A stretch of 7,357 nucleotides of DNA from positions 1 through 7,357 of the forward strand of contig DATLYT010000003.1 of the NCBI GenBank assembly GCA_035574455.1, in the 5' to 3' direction. The notes beneath the pieces were generated by a model. That model saw only the letters and a program-made list of their open reading frames with translations. It had not been told where the DNA came from and did no database searches. This document shows positions 1 through 5,149 of the stretch, in pieces (position 1 is the first letter of the stretch; every line of letters begins with the position of its first letter). Both the position numbers and the translations under genes were made by a program. This stretch comes from DATLYT01 sp035574455. Lineage in GTDB: Bacteria > Bacteroidota > Ignavibacteria > UBA10030.

Positions 1-38
1 GAATGGGATAAGGTTTGCAAGAACGCCATCGAAGCCAA

Positions 39-509
39 TTAGTAAATGTTAAACTGCGAGATTACCCACCGAGAATCCTGACGCGCGAGGGCAACATAGA
101 TCTGCACAGATTCCCGCGTTCCTCGATACAGAAATGTATACCGTCCCGTCGCATAGGGTGAAGGAGCGCGTTGGTTCACATTCGAAAACGTAAACGTTAT
201 AGACCTTCGTTGAGCAAAAAAACTCTGAAGCAGCGAAGCCGCTTGATTCGATGAAAAGTACCCTCGCTCTGCACCTGCAATATCAATGTAGACCTGTTGA
301 CCGATCATGCTGAGAAGAAAACTCATACTACCCGTTGCGATGCCCTTTTCGAGTTCGAGAAAATACCCCTGCACATCGACAGTCTGACGATCGAGAGGAA
401 GCCGCGAAGAGGTATCGGTGCGTTCATTGAGTTTAAGCTTCGAGGCGGGGACTTGAGCCAACAGGGGGATAACCGCTACCAGCCATATGAGCAGAAACAT
501 GCTCTTCAT
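39..509 (-). CDS. Secreted DUF4783-like protein, function unknown
   Basis: Encodes 156 residues. The N-terminus is a signal peptide: basic start (MKSM), hydrophobic core at about residues 4-18, probable cleavage near A18 or A22, so the protein should be exported. The mature part, from about residue 45 to the end, has the pattern I associate with the DUF4783 family of Bacteroidota: a helix with an amphipathic LEKGIATG stretch, a segment ending in SNQAASLLQSFFAQ (88-100), then beta strands containing YATGRYTF and the closing motif WVISQFNIY (148-156). The fold is probably a small NTF2/cystatin-like alpha+beta barrel. No catalytic residues are evident and no function is known. Two starts are possible: M1 at 509 or M4 at 500. 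Neither has a clear Shine-Dalgarno sequence, and the promoter-like element just upstream would make M1 nearly leaderless. It is the last gene of the leftward series, 132 bases after the lipoprotein gene. Family assignment is from memory of sequence patterns, not a search. Confidence 0.8.
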   Translation of the reverse strand: MKSMFLLIWLVAVIPLLAQVPASKLKLNERTDTSSRLPLDRQTVDVQGYFLELEKGIATGSMSFLLSMIGQQVYIDIAGAERGYFSSNQAASLLQSFFAQRRSITFTFSNVNQRAPSPYATGRYTFLYRGTRESVQIYVALARQDSRWVISQFNIY

Positions 510-518
510 GTGCGATAA

Positions 519-547
519 AAAGTATCAGAAAACGACGCAAAAGTCAA
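519..547 (-). promoter_or_regulatory. Probable promoter of the DUF4783-like gene
   Basis: On the minus strand a TTGACT box (542-547) lies 17 bases from TACTTT (519-524), and the latter is preceded by TGA, giving an extended -10 form. The same bases also fit the Bacteroidota promoter pattern: TTTG, 20 bases, then TACTTTTT (one mismatch to TAnnTTTG). Transcription would start around 511-513, only a few bases before the ATG at 509. Inferred from spacing and consensus only. Confidence 0.5.
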
Positions 548-566
548 ACGTTTACAACAAGAACAC

Positions 567-626
567 TTCAGGCGATACCTTTCATCGTCTGGCCTCTTGT
601 GGGGCTCGTTAAAGGTACCGCCTGAA
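567..626 (-). repeat. 16-bp inverted repeat, possible hairpin or weak terminator
   Basis: Arms at 567-582 and 611-626 match in 15 of 16 positions, and the odd pair would be G-U in RNA. The loop is 28 bases and contains a short GCC/GGC pairing. The arm sequence reads TTCAGGCGGTACCTTT in the minus-strand transcript. It lies in the gap between the lipoprotein stop (642) and the DUF4783 gene. What follows it in the transcript is GTGTTCTTGTTG, U-rich but not a clean U tract. It may be a weak terminator, an mRNA-stabilising 3' hairpin for the lipoprotein message, or a protein-binding site. Confidence 0.7.
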
Positions 627-641
627 TATGTCCTCCTGCGG

Positions 642-1445
642 TTACTGGTTGACCGACGGCGCTCCCATCTTTCGGATGTCTCGCTTCCCGTCTGGAGGAA
701 CCGCACGCTTCAATTCGGGATTTCCCTTTGCTGTCTGGTAAGCCCAATCAAACACAACCTGGCTGGCATTCACTTCCCGCACACGAACTTTGGCATAGTG
801 GTCATCCCACGTCCAGATCACGTACGTGTGACCGACAATCGCTTCGGCAGATTTCGACGGCGACCACCCTTGGGTCGGAGCAACCGAAATTTCATCAAGA
901 GTTCGCGTGTAGCCCATATCCTGGATGTCCGTATCATTCCAGACATTCAGATAATATCGACCGTTGAAGTTCTCAAAAAAGAGATCGGTAAACTCATCAT
1001 CGTAGCGGCCAACCGAATAGGTCGAAAAATCATACCCTGCTGAGGATGGTGCCGTGCGATAGTTCGAAAGCCGGACACCATATCCCTCAGGACGCGGCGT
1101 ATCATACACTTCCTCATCGCTCAGCTCACTTTCATTCCCCTCAATGTCATAAGCGCTCAGGGCATAGTAGTATGTCGTTCCATTCCGTGCTCCTCGGTCG
1201 ACAAACCGCGTATCGCGCGTGTCGCCAATCAGTTGGTATCGGCCGTCATACCGGTCGCTGGTCCATATTTTATATCCCGCAATATCAGGCTCGGTGTTCG
1301 GTAACCAGGTAATTTCGACGGCGTTGTCGAGTGAAACGGTGCGAATGCCACGCGGCGCTGCAGGCGGCGTGCGGTCGATTTCTACAAAATTGTCGCACCC
1401 CGAAGCGAAGAGTGCAAATACCAATAGAAAAATAAACGATTTCAT
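642..1445 (-). CDS. Lipoprotein with FN3 domain and HmuY-like C-terminal domain
   Basis: Encodes 267 residues from the ATG at 1445, chosen because GGGAG sits 5 bases before it and the protein then begins with a proper lipoprotein signal. An in-frame ATG at 1469 would add eight residues ahead of the signal and lacks this support. The signal peptide has K2, a hydrophobic stretch at 4-14 and the lipobox ASGC, with lipidated C17. Asp at 18 could favour retention in the inner membrane under the E. coli +2 rule, but that rule does not carry over safely to this lineage. Residues about 27-115 form a fibronectin type III domain (TPPAAPRG start, VEITWLPN, AGYKIW, TTYYYALSAYD, GNESELS). Residues about 125-245 look HmuY-like: YDFSTYSVGR, then YYLNVWND, then GHTYVIWTWDDHYAKVRV (205-222), then VFDWAYQ (231-237). 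HmuY proteins are surface haem-binding lipoproteins of Bacteroidota, but haem binding here is not shown. It lies 146 bases after pyrC. Confidence 0.85.
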   Translation of the reverse strand: MKSFIFLLVFALFASGCDNFVEIDRTPPAAPRGIRTVSLDNAVEITWLPNTEPDIAGYKIWTSDRYDGRYQLIGDTRDTRFVDRGARNGTTYYYALSAYDIEGNESELSDEEVYDTPRPEGYGVRLSNYRTAPSSAGYDFSTYSVGRYDDEFTDLFFENFNGRYYLNVWNDTDIQDMGYTRTLDEISVAPTQGWSPSKSAEAIVGHTYVIWTWDDHYAKVRVREVNASQVVFDWAYQTAKGNPELKRAVPPDGKRDIRKMGAPSVNQ

Positions 1446-1524
1446 AAACACTCCCTTTCCGATACTCAACTGCTTCCTCCAAAGTATGTGCCAAGACAGA
1501 TTACTCCCGTTTTTGCTGATATAA

Positions 1525-1567
1525 GACCTTCGTGAAGGTCAAAGACGTTTCTGACAAAAGACGTTTC
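1525..1567. repeat. Inverted repeat next to an 11-bp direct repeat, possible operator
   Basis: GACCTTC (1525-1531) and GAAGGTC (1534-1540) form a perfect 7-bp dyad around GT. Immediately beside it, AAAGACGTTTC occurs twice, at 1541-1551 and 1557-1567, with a 16-base period. The cluster sits between pyrC and the lipoprotein gene. No U tract follows the dyad on the minus strand, so it is not a convincing terminator. Candidate -35 and -10 boxes overlapping it are spaced too closely (12-13 bases). A transcription-factor site controlling the lipoprotein gene is a reasonable guess. Confidence 0.5.
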
Positions 1568-1591
1568 GTTCAGTATTGTGGACGGACTCCC

Positions 1592-2881
1592 CTACGGCTG
1601 CGAGAGACGAAACTTTCCATTATTGATAACGCCAATGGCCTTCCCCTTGAGCCTTCTGCCGTGAAATGGGGAGTTCTTGGACTTAGATTGGAAGCGTTGT
1701 GTATCAACCGTCCATTCGACCGTTGGGTCGATCAGGGTAAGATTTGCACGTTCGCCCTCTTTGATCTGGATGGGAGGGAGTGAGAGGATGCGTCGAGGAT
1801 TTGTGGAAAGTTTTTCGATGAGTTGAACGATGGAGAGAACGTTAGGTTCAACAAGCTCCGTGATCGCAAGTCCAACAGCAGTTTCAAGTCCGACAATACC
1901 GAACGGGGCCAACGTATACTCCACTTCTTTTTCGTCAATCGTGTGTGGAGCATGGTCAGTGGCGATGACGTCAATGGTACCGTCGCGCAGCGCTTCTTTC
2001 ACCGCTTCGACATCTTCTCGAGTACGCAGAGGGGGGTTCATCTTTGTGTTCGTGTCAAAGCCTACCACCGCTTCATCCGTGAGGGTGAAATGGTGGGGAG
2101 TTACCTCGCAGGTCACATTGAGCTTTTCCTTTTTGGCAGCACGTACCGCCGCAATGCCCCCCCTTGTGCTGATATGGGCAACATGGTAGCGGGCGCGTGG
2201 GATGTACCGAACGAGCGTTACGTCCCGCTCCACCATGAGAGACTCTGCGATGGGTGGAATTCCCGGCATGCCCAGACGTGTCGAGACAAAGCCTTCATGC
2301 ATACACCCGCCGTGCGTCAGCGTCGAGTCTTCGGCATGTTGGATAATGGGAGTGCCGTACATCGAAGAGTACTCCAACGCGCGTCGCATAATCTCCGCAC
2401 TCATGATGGGGCTGCCATCGTCGGTAAATGCGACCGCTCCAGCGTCAACCAGCTCCGCCATGGGAGAAAGCTCAGCTCCCTGCCTCCCTTTGGTCGCTGC
2501 AGCGATAGGATAAACGTCGACAATCCCCTCGCACACCGACTTTCCTTTTTCTTGAATGTAGCGAGCTACCGACTCATCGTCGATGCACGGGTTGGTGTTC
2601 GGCATACAACAAACCGCTGTGAATCCGCCTGCCACTGCCGCGCGGCAACCTGTTTCGATCGTTTCCTTGTGCTCAAATCCCGGCTCACGCAGATGAACAT
2701 GCATGTCGATGAAACCGGGTGCAACGATCTTACCTTTGAGGGGAATTTCCTGAGCCGCTTTGTCTGCCGAAAGCGATTTGCCCATCTTCTCGATGCGACC
2801 GTCGACAATCAGGAGGTCGAACATTTCGTCCTTTCCAGAGACAGGGTCGATGAGGGTACCGTTTTTCAACAGGAGCTTCAT
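1592..2881 (-). CDS. pyrC: Dihydroorotase, class I
   Basis: Zinc-dependent cytosolic amidohydrolase that interconverts N-carbamoyl-L-aspartate and dihydroorotate, step 3 of UMP synthesis. The open frame extends 91 codons further upstream into pyrB, but the real start is the ATG at 2881: the protein there begins MKLLLKNG like its family, AAGGA lies just before it, and the 429-residue length is normal. The metal-binding HVH is at 61-63 inside the FIDMHVHLREPG block. Further expected ligands are D154 (FTDDG), H182 (QHAED), H236 (VAHIS) and D309 (ATDHAPH). The substrate-binding MPNTNP is at 93-98 and MNPPLR at 281-286. As in the Aquifex/Bacillus type, Asp at 154 takes the place of the carbamylated lysine of class II enzymes. 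The gene starts 10 bases after the pyrB stop, so it is almost certainly co-transcribed with pyrB. All catalytic residues are present, so it should be active rather than a pseudo-DHOase. Confidence 0.97.
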   Translation of the reverse strand: MKLLLKNGTLIDPVSGKDEMFDLLIVDGRIEKMGKSLSADKAAQEIPLKGKIVAPGFIDMHVHLREPGFEHKETIETGCRAAVAGGFTAVCCMPNTNPCIDDESVARYIQEKGKSVCEGIVDVYPIAAATKGRQGAELSPMAELVDAGAVAFTDDGSPIMSAEIMRRALEYSSMYGTPIIQHAEDSTLTHGGCMHEGFVSTRLGMPGIPPIAESLMVERDVTLVRYIPRARYHVAHISTRGGIAAVRAAKKEKLNVTCEVTPHHFTLTDEAVVGFDTNTKMNPPLRTREDVEAVKEALRDGTIDVIATDHAPHTIDEKEVEYTLAPFGIVGLETAVGLAITELVEPNVLSIVQLIEKLSTNPRRILSLPPIQIKEGERANLTLIDPTVEWTVDTQRFQSKSKNSPFHGRRLKGKAIGVINNGKFRLSQP

Positions 2882-2891
2882 GAGAATCCTT

Positions 2892-3812
2892 TCAGTTGGA
2901 AATGCCAAGGAGATACAAGACGGCCATTCGCACCGCCACACCGTTGGTAACCTGCTGGAGAATGACCGAGTGTTCTCCATCGGCAAGGTCGGCAGAGATC
3001 TCGACATCCCGATTGATCGGTCCGGGATGCATGATAGTAATAGGCTTTGTCGCTCGTGCCAGTTTTTCTTTTGTAACTCCGAAATAACGGTGATACTCTC
3101 GCAGCGACGGGAACAGCCCGCGCTGTTGTCGCTCAAGCTGAATGCGGAGGACATTCAGCGCGTCGACGTCCTGCACAACATCCTCCAGTCTGTGATAAAC
3201 CTTCACACCCAAATTTTCAATTTCACGCGGAATCAGCGTAGCAGGTCCGCAGACAGAAACCTCTGCCCCCATTGTCTTCAAACCAAAGATGTTCGACCGT
3301 GCCACGCGACTATGAGTAATATCACCGACGATGCACACACGCAAGCCGTCGAGCGAGCCGTGCTTTTCTCGTAACGTGAACATATCGAGCAATGCCTGCG
3401 TCGGGTGCTCGTGCGACCCATCACCGGCGTTGATGACATTGGCATTCACCACACGGCTCAGGAAGTGTGCAGCGCCCGGAGCAGAATGACGAATGACCAC
3501 CATGTCAATCTTCATTGCCTCGATATTACGGGCGGTATCTTTCAGCGTCTCCCCTTTGGCCACACTGCTCCCTGCCGTCGTGAAGCTGACCACGTCTGCC
3601 GATAATCGACGCTCTGCCAATTCGAACGAGAGCCGTGTCCGTGTTGAGCTCTCGAAAAACATATTGGCAATCGTTTTTCCTTGGAGGGGAGGAACTTTTT
3701 TGATCGGCCGCTCGAGTACTTCTTTGAAGGAGACTGCCGTGTCCAGGATAAGCTGAATATCCTCGCGCGGCATTCCGTCCAATCCGAGAAGGTGTCTGCC
3801 GTGGAGTTTCAT
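2892..3812 (-). CDS. pyrB: Aspartate carbamoyltransferase catalytic subunit
   Basis: Joins carbamoyl phosphate and L-aspartate to form N-carbamoyl-L-aspartate, step 2 of UMP synthesis, in the cytosol as a trimer or larger assembly. It has 306 residues, the usual size. The carbamoyl-phosphate site FESSTRTR is at 53-60, K86 (VAKGET) lies on the mobile loop, R108-H109 follows, HPTQ is at 136-139, GDITHSRVA at 163-171, LRIQ at 222-225 (aspartate arginine R223) and the HPGPINR block at 262-268. No regulatory subunit gene (pyrI) is in the window, which fits control by PyrR at the RNA level instead of allosteric PyrI. The start ATG at 3812 overlaps the pyrR stop as ATGA, and AAGGAG sits 7 bases upstream inside the pyrR coding region, indicating translational coupling. 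Confidence 0.98.
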   Translation of the reverse strand: MKLHGRHLLGLDGMPREDIQLILDTAVSFKEVLERPIKKVPPLQGKTIANMFFESSTRTRLSFELAERRLSADVVSFTTAGSSVAKGETLKDTARNIEAMKIDMVVIRHSAPGAAHFLSRVVNANVINAGDGSHEHPTQALLDMFTLREKHGSLDGLRVCIVGDITHSRVARSNIFGLKTMGAEVSVCGPATLIPREIENLGVKVYHRLEDVVQDVDALNVLRIQLERQQRGLFPSLREYHRYFGVTKEKLARATKPITIMHPGPINRDVEISADLADGEHSVILQQVTNGVAVRMAVLYLLGISN

Positions 3813-4378
3813 GGTTGTTTCTCCTTGGTTTCCCGCGCGTCCTCATCACGCTCAACGAGGAACACCGCGTCCTCCCCATCTACCTCCGTCATCAACACTT
3901 GAATCTCTTGTTTGAGCGAGGTCGGCACGTTTTTTCCGACAATATCTGCCTTCACCGGCAACTCCCGATGCCCGCGATCGACCAAGACCAAGAGCTGAAT
4001 CTGCGCCGGTCTGCCAATATCCATGAGCGCATTCAGTGCCGCGCGAACTGTCCTGCCCGTGAACAGCACATCGTCAACTAAGACAACGACTTTGTCGGTG
4101 AGGTCAAAGAGGATTTCGGTGCTTTTGAGTTGGGGCTGGTCGAGCCGACCGCGCAAATCGTCTCGATAGAGCGTAATGTCCAGGCTACCGACCTGAACAT
4201 TTTTGCCCTCGATGTCTGCAATCATCGTCGCGAGGCGACGGGCAAGAAAATCACCGCGGGTGCGGATGCCGACCAGTGCAAGATTGTCCGCCCCCTTGTT
4301 CCTTTCCAAAACCTCATGCGCCAGTCGACTGACCGTTCGACGAAAACCGACTGCATCAATCAATTTTGTTCGTTTCAT
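3809..4378 (-). CDS. pyrR: PyrR, pyr mRNA-binding attenuator and uracil phosphoribosyltransferase
   Basis: In the characterised family, PyrR binds UMP/UTP and then grips a hairpin in pyr leader RNA so that an intrinsic terminator forms. It usually keeps uracil phosphoribosyltransferase activity (uracil + PRPP to UMP). This copy has 189 residues, close to the usual 175-185 plus a charged tail (ERDEDARETKEKQP). It is a type I phosphoribosyltransferase fold: GIRTRG at 37-42, the PRPP loop VVVLVDDVLFTGRT at 97-110, LVDRGHRELP at 132-141 and GKNVPTS at 148-154, all PyrR signatures. It is the first gene of the pyrR-pyrB-pyrC operon, and its stop overlaps the pyrB start. The Shine-Dalgarno GAGAGGA is 4 bases before the ATG, right after the attenuator U tract. 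A PyrR-binding loop lies about 100 bases upstream, so it should regulate its own operon. Confidence 0.97.
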   Translation of the reverse strand: MKRTKLIDAVGFRRTVSRLAHEVLERNKGADNLALVGIRTRGDFLARRLATMIADIEGKNVQVGSLDITLYRDDLRGRLDQPQLKSTEILFDLTDKVVVLVDDVLFTGRTVRAALNALMDIGRPAQIQLLVLVDRGHRELPVKADIVGKNVPTSLKQEIQVLMTEVDGEDAVFLVERDEDARETKEKQP

Positions 4379-4389
4379 AGAGTCCTCTC

Positions 4390-4431
4390 AAAAACAACAT
4401 TGCCTCCAGTCCGGCATCGGAAAGGAGGCAA
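4390..4431 (-). terminator. Intrinsic terminator (attenuator) in the pyr leader
   Basis: In the minus-strand transcript TTGCCTCC (4424-4431) pairs perfectly with GGAGGCAA (4400-4407). Inside this 8-bp stem a second 4-bp stem, TCCG/CGGA, closes an ATGC loop, with a TT/CT internal bulge between the two stems. The run TGTTGTTTTTG follows at once. It ends 11 bases before the pyrR start, so termination here would shut off the whole operon. This is the arrangement expected for a PyrR-controlled attenuator. Confidence 0.85.
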
Positions 4432-4487
4432 CTTGCGGAGTAACTCCGTACAACAAACACACTCGTGGGATGTTCCTTCCCTGCCTC
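4425..4487 (-). promoter_or_regulatory. Proposed antiterminator pairing in the pyr leader
   Basis: GAGGCA (4482-4487), part of the PyrR-binding loop, is exactly complementary to TGCCTC (4425-4430) in the 5' arm of the terminator, and one G-U pair can extend it. The enclosed stretch contains its own perfect small hairpin, CGGAG-TTA-CTCCG (4436-4448). This pairing cannot coexist with either the binding loop or the terminator. It is therefore the natural antiterminator that would form when PyrR is not bound. The six-pair core is modest, so this is an inference. Confidence 0.6.
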
Positions 4488-4504
4488 GCTGGACAGGAAT
4501 TAAA
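4475..4504 (-). promoter_or_regulatory. PyrR-binding loop (anti-antiterminator) in the pyr leader RNA
   Basis: The minus-strand transcript contains GTCCAGCGAGGC (4483-4494), which fits the UCCNGNGAGG core conserved in Bacillus PyrR-binding RNA hairpins. It also has the flanking TTTAA on the 5' side and AAGG on the 3' side seen in those sites. CCTG and CAGG flank the core and form the lower stem, extended by TT/AA past a bulged G. Holding GAGGCA in this hairpin would free the terminator 5' arm, so UMP-bound PyrR should cause termination. It lies 65 bases after the tRNA-Val 3' end and about 97 bases before pyrR. I found no separate convincing promoter between the tRNA and this loop. Confidence 0.85.
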
Positions 4505-4568
4505 GGAAACTGCTCAAAGAACAAGAGACGACCTGGGTTGATATCCCAGCGGATACCTTCGTCCGAAG

Positions 4569-4643
4569 TGGGCGCTGCTGGGATCGAACCAGCGACCTTA
4601 CGCGTGTGAGGCGTACGCTCTGAACCAGCTGAGCTAAGCGCCC
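4569..4643 (-). tRNA. tRNA-Val (anticodon CAC)
   Basis: Folds as a full cloverleaf of 75 bases. The acceptor stem GGGCGCT/AGCGCCC is perfectly paired with discriminator A at 4569. The D stem is GCTC/GAGC with GG in its loop, the anticodon stem TACGC/GCGTA encloses CTCACAC, the variable loop is AGGTC, and the T stem GCTGG/CCAGC encloses TTCGATC. The anticodon is CAC at 4606-4608, reading valine GUG codons. The 3' CCA is not encoded (the next bases are CTTC), so CCA-adding enzyme is needed. It sits at the head of the leftward pyr unit, with only small hairpins and no real terminator before the PyrR-binding loop. Confidence 0.97.
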
Positions 4644-4654
4644 TATGCCTTTCC

Positions 4655-4683
4655 AATATACAAAACCGTGCAAGTTGAAACAA
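4655..4683 (-). promoter_or_regulatory. Probable promoter of tRNA-Val, perhaps also of the pyr operon
   Basis: TTGTTT (4678-4683) is separated by 17 bases from TATATT (4655-4660), which matches five of six bases of the sigma-70 -10 box. TATATTGG also fits the Bacteroidota TAnnTTTG box with one mismatch. Transcription would begin about 5 bases before the mature tRNA end. With no clear promoter between tRNA and pyr leader, this may drive both. Confidence 0.5.
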
Positions 4684-4829
4684 GAAAGATTTTCAAGCTT
4701 CGGGCCGTGGCGCACTTTCAGGATTGTTCATCAATTGCTCAGATCCCCGATAGGTCCCCAATGGAAGTATTCGGGGAGGCGGGAGTTCCAAGTGGCTTCT
4801 TTTTGTCATGCCCGTTCTTTTTTATTGTC

Positions 4830-4854
4830 ACCCCTGCGGATTTTAAGCAGGGGT
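4830..4854. repeat. 8-bp perfect inverted repeat (hairpin)
   Basis: ACCCCTGC (4830-4837) and GCAGGGGT (4847-4854) are perfect complements around the 9-base loop GGATTTTAA. Neither strand has a U tract after it, and no gene ends nearby, so it is not a terminator. It is more likely a small dispersed repeat. Confidence 0.7.
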
Positions 4855-4914
4855 CTTATGTCAGTGATGTTACGCAAATTGAGATGTCTGCCTTTCTTTG
4901 CACTTCTTCGCGCC

Positions 4915-5009
4915 CTTTGCGGTTATTTCATTAACCGCTAAGAACGCCAAGTTGAAGAACAGCCACAAGATGTTTTAGGAAACCACCAAAAACGCTTTGC
5001 GGTTACTTC
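4915..5009. repeat. CTTTGCGGTTA hairpin and its direct duplicate
   Basis: CTTTGCGGTTA (4915-4925) and TAACCGCTAAG (4932-4942) form an inverted repeat with one mismatch and a 6-base loop, extended imperfectly outwards to about 4903 and 4957. A 15-base piece of the left arm and loop (4915-4929) recurs at 4995-5009 with one change, exactly 80 bases away. Motifs of this form (AACCGC-AAGAACGC) recur as intergenic repeats in many bacterial genomes. That last point is general recollection, not a search. Confidence 0.65.
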
Positions 5010-5012
5010 GTC

Positions 5013-5067
5013 ATGCCAGCGGATTTTTCCGCCAGAGGCGGATCCGCCTTTGGCGGAAAGCGGGCAT
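5013..5067. repeat. Large near-perfect palindrome (34-bp core)
   Basis: Bases 5026-5042 and 5043-5059 are 17-base arms that match in all but one position, with no loop, centred on GGATCC. Each arm has the form TTTCCGCC-A(G/A)A-GGCGGA. Outside the core, ATGCC (5013-5017) and GGCAT (5063-5067) add an outer pairing, separated on the left by a short AGCGGATT insertion. It looks like a small dispersed palindromic element of REP/MITE type. Confidence 0.8.
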
Positions 5068-5149
5068 CTCCAAATGCACCGCTACCAAGCCTTGCTCAAC
5101 GTTGCTTCTCTCGACTCTTTGCCGTACACTCGCCATACCTAATACCCCG

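Larger units (their letters stand above)
4684..5149. other. Repeat-rich gene-free spacer
   Basis: Divergent spacer between the leftward tRNA/pyr unit and the rightward membrane-protein gene. I see no credible gene in it. Short open frames exist but have no ribosome sites and no recognisable protein features, and run through inverted repeats. It holds, in order, a 7-bp inverted repeat TCCCCGA/TCGGGGA (4744-4750, 4771-4777), an 8-bp hairpin (4830-4854), a CTTTGCGGTTA hairpin and its partial duplicate (4915-5009), and a large palindrome (5013-5067). The 8-mer GTCATGCC occurs at 4805 and again at 5010. A weak promoter candidate for the downstream gene, TTGCTT (5102-5107), 17 bases, TACACT (5125-5130), lies at its right end. 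Confidence 0.7.

Noticed and set aside
1..38. A possible start of another leftward gene (ATG at 29 on the minus strand, reading MAFLQTLSH off the edge)
   Set aside because: Only nine complete codons, no ribosome-binding site, and nothing recognisable; too short to support.
1515..1545. A sigma-70 promoter TTGACC / TATATC before the lipoprotein gene
   Set aside because: Spacing is only about 13 bases, too short; kept only as a possible operator dyad.
1823..2950. Long plus-strand open frame of 375 codons opposite pyrC
   Set aside because: It is a shadow of a well-supported gene, with no domain pattern of its own.
2882..3154. N-terminal extension of pyrC by 91 codons
   Set aside because: It overlaps pyrB in another frame, has no family similarity, and the start at 2881 has a good ribosome site and normal length.
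4552..4568. Small CTTCG/CGAAG hairpin directly after the tRNA as a terminator
   Set aside because: Very short stem with almost no loop and no U tract; more likely a 3' trailer structure.
4997..5149. N-terminal extension of the TPR protein from the TTG at 4997
   Set aside because: The start lies within a repeat and the coding would pass through the palindrome; the product is arginine-rich and unlike a signal or membrane anchor.
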